A DNA stretch of 6,384 bases from Pseudomonadota bacterium (GTDB lineage: Bacteria; Pseudomonadota; Gammaproteobacteria; Pseudomonadales; UBA5518). The stretch's first letter is position 1, and each line of letters opens with the position of its first letter. The stretch lies in assembly GCA_963204845.1 (NCBI GenBank), contig CAUJIL010000306.1, positions 1 through 6,384 of the forward strand. The letters are read 5' to 3'. Shown here in pieces: positions 4,957 through 6,384 of the stretch. Both the position numbers and the translations under genes were made by a program. A model generated the notes under the pieces. The model had not been told where the DNA came from. It did no database searches and saw nothing but the letters and a program-made list of their open reading frames with translations.

Positions 4957-6384
4957 ATGGGAAAGATCATCAAGGCGGTCTGGGCGATCACGCTGGTGCT
5001 GGGAGTCGTGCCGGCCGGCGACGCGAGCGCGCAGCGCGCGAGTTACTCGCCGTACGCCGGACGTGATTTTCCCGAACGCCTGCTGTGGGGCGATACGCAC
5101 CTGCACACCAACATGTCGGCCGACGCCAGCAGCTTCGGCAACCGCGAGATCGACCCGCGCGACGCGTACCGTTTTGCCCGCGGCGATACCGTGAACGCGC
5201 ACAACGGCATGGCGGTGCGCCTGTCGCGCCCGCTGGACTTCCTGGTGGTGGCCGACCACGCGGAGTATCTGGGCGTGTTCCCGAGCCTGCGCGCGGGTGA
5301 CCAGCGCCTGCTCGCCAACGAGACCGGCAAGCGCTGGGCCGGCCTCATGGCCGAACAGGGCAGCGGGCACAGCATGAAGATCCTCTACGAATGGGGGATG
5401 TCGCTGCAGGAGAACCGCGACCTGATCAAGGATCCGGAGTTCAGCGCCGCGATCTGGCGCCAGGTGGTCGACAACGCGGAGCGCTTCAACGAGCCCGGGC
5501 GCTTCACGGCGCTGATCGGCTACGAGTGGACCTCGATGCCCGACGGCGACAACCTGCACCGGGTGGTGGTCTTCGGCGACGGCGCCGACAAGGCCGCGCG
5601 CGTCGTGCCGTTCAGTTCGATCGACAGCCGCGACCCGGAACAACTGTGGGCGTACCTCGCGCGCTACGAGAGCGAAACCGGCGGGCAGGCGATCGCCATT
5701 CCGCACAACAGCAACGTCAGCGGCGGAATGATGTTCGCGCCGCGCGACGTCGGTGGTGAGCCCATCGATCGCGACTACGCCGAGCGGCGCATCCGCTGGG
5801 AGCCACTCATGGAAGTCACCCAGTACAAGGGCGACTCGGAAACCCATCCGCTCAACTCGCCCGCGGACGAGTTCGCGAACTACGAAACCTGGGACAAGGT
5901 GAACCTCGGTGGCATGCGCGCGCAGACACCGGCCATGTTGCCGTACATGTACGCGCGCTCGGCACTCGGCATCGGACTGCAGCAGGAGCAGGCGCTGGGC
6001 GTCAACCCGTTCAAGTTCGGGATGATCGGCAGCACCGACGCGCACACCGGCTTCGCTTCCGCGGAGGAGAACAATTTCTGGGGCAAGAGCACCAAGTCCG
6101 AGGCCTCGGCGCAGCGCTGGAACGTGCCGCTGGCCGAGAACACCGAACACCCCGAATTCACCTACCGCGAATACGAGATGGCCGCCTCGGGCTATATGGC
6201 GGTGTGGGCGCGCGCCAACACCCGGGAAGAGATCTTCGCGGCGATGAAGCGCAAGGAGGTCTACGCGACCACCGGGCCGCGGATCGCGCTGCGTTTCTTC
6301 GGAGGCTACGATTTCGCGCCGGGTGACGACAAGTCACCCGATATCGCCGCAGCCGGCTACGCGCACGGCGTGCCGATGGGCGGT
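4957..6384 (+). CDS. DUF3604 protein, PHP-like metal-binding, secreted to the periplasm; C-terminus beyond window
   Basis: The frame is open from the ATG to the window edge, giving 476 residues with no stop. The N-terminus MGKIIKAVWAITLVLGVVPA followed by GDASA is a classical Sec signal with probable cleavage after Ala25 (A-S-A before Gln26). The mature domain shows GDTHLHTNMSADAS (45-58), VVADHAEYLG (97-106), GYEWTSM (188-194), IPHN (248-251), QYKGDSETHP (289-298) and GSTDAH (358-363). Each block aligns with the divergent neighbour, so the two are paralogues, and the PHP-like HxH, DH, H and DxH ligands are retained. Alignment of its last residues GVPMGG with residues 469-474 of the 629-residue paralogue suggests about 155 residues are missing. 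This is a metal-dependent hydrolase candidate of unknown substrate. It differs from the neighbour in having no lipobox, so it should be soluble in the periplasm or secreted. Confidence 0.92.
   Translation, partial: MGKIIKAVWAITLVLGVVPAGDASAQRASYSPYAGRDFPERLLWGDTHLHTNMSADASSFGNREIDPRDAYRFARGDTVNAHNGMAVRLSRPLDFLVVADHAEYLGVFPSLRAGDQRLLANETGKRWAGLMAEQGSGHSMKILYEWGMSLQENRDLIKDPEFSAAIWRQVVDNAERFNEPGRFTALIGYEWTSMPDGDNLHRVVVFGDGADKAARVVPFSSIDSRDPEQLWAYLARYESETGGQAIAIPHNSNVSGGMMFAPRDVGGEPIDRDYAERRIRWEPLMEVTQYKGDSETHPLNSPADEFANYETWDKVNLGGMRAQTPAMLPYMYARSALGIGLQQEQALGVNPFKFGMIGSTDAHTGFASAEENNFWGKSTKSEASAQRWNVPLAENTEHPEFTYREYEMAASGYMAVWARANTREEIFAAMKRKEVYATTGPRIALRFFGGYDFAPGDDKSPDIAAAGYAHGVPMGG

Noticed and set aside
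4793..5194. A 133-codon plus-strand frame across the divergent region
   Set aside because: It overlaps the start of the plus-strand DUF3604 gene in another frame, is Arg/Thr-rich, and shows no motif or ribosome binding site.
3391..6150. A 919-codon open frame on the minus strand covering parts of both DUF3604 genes
   Set aside because: It is antisense to the plus-strand DUF3604 gene and out of frame with the minus-strand one. Its sequence is Arg/Ala/Val-rich low-complexity translation with no family motifs, which is typical of a GC-rich shadow frame.

Overview
The window is GC-rich bacterial DNA with tightly packed genes and clear Shine-Dalgarno sequences. It looks proteobacterial, most likely an environmental gammaproteobacterium. 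This rests on gene content, the periplasm-directed proteins and a GTAG-type REP-like hairpin, and the taxonomic call is low confidence. No RNA genes, insertion sequences, CRISPR arrays or prophage genes are seen.

Left part (1-2747, all on the minus strand): a compact three-gene operon read right to left. It holds a 363-residue acyl-CoA dehydrogenase-like protein, a 408-residue acyl-CoA dehydrogenase, and the first 126 residues of an AMP-forming acyl-CoA synthetase that runs off the left edge. Intergenic gaps are only 14 and 34 bp, and each gene has its own ribosome binding site. The two dehydrogenases keep complementary halves of the usual motif set. This matches the heteromeric alpha2beta2 dehydrogenases of steroid side-chain degradation, such as mycobacterial FadE26-FadE27 (ChsE4-ChsE5), which also sit beside a fadD gene. 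The synthetase would make the CoA thioester and the dehydrogenase pair would add an alpha,beta double bond. A bulky or branched substrate such as a steroid or terpenoid acid is an inference.

Gap 2748-2888: contains a possible minus-strand promoter, a 20-bp operator-like inverted repeat just upstream of the operon, and a REP-like hairpin just after the stop codon of the next gene.

Right part (2889-6384): two paralogous DUF3604 proteins transcribed divergently from a 178-bp region. The minus-strand copy (629 residues) carries a lipoprotein-type signal. The plus-strand copy (476 residues visible, C-terminus cut off by the window) carries an ordinary cleavable Sec signal. Both conserve a PHP-like set of histidines and acidic residues, suggesting metal-dependent hydrolases outside the cytoplasm with unknown substrate. 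Their proximity to the acyl-CoA operon may reflect a shared catabolic locus, but nothing in the sequence proves a functional link.
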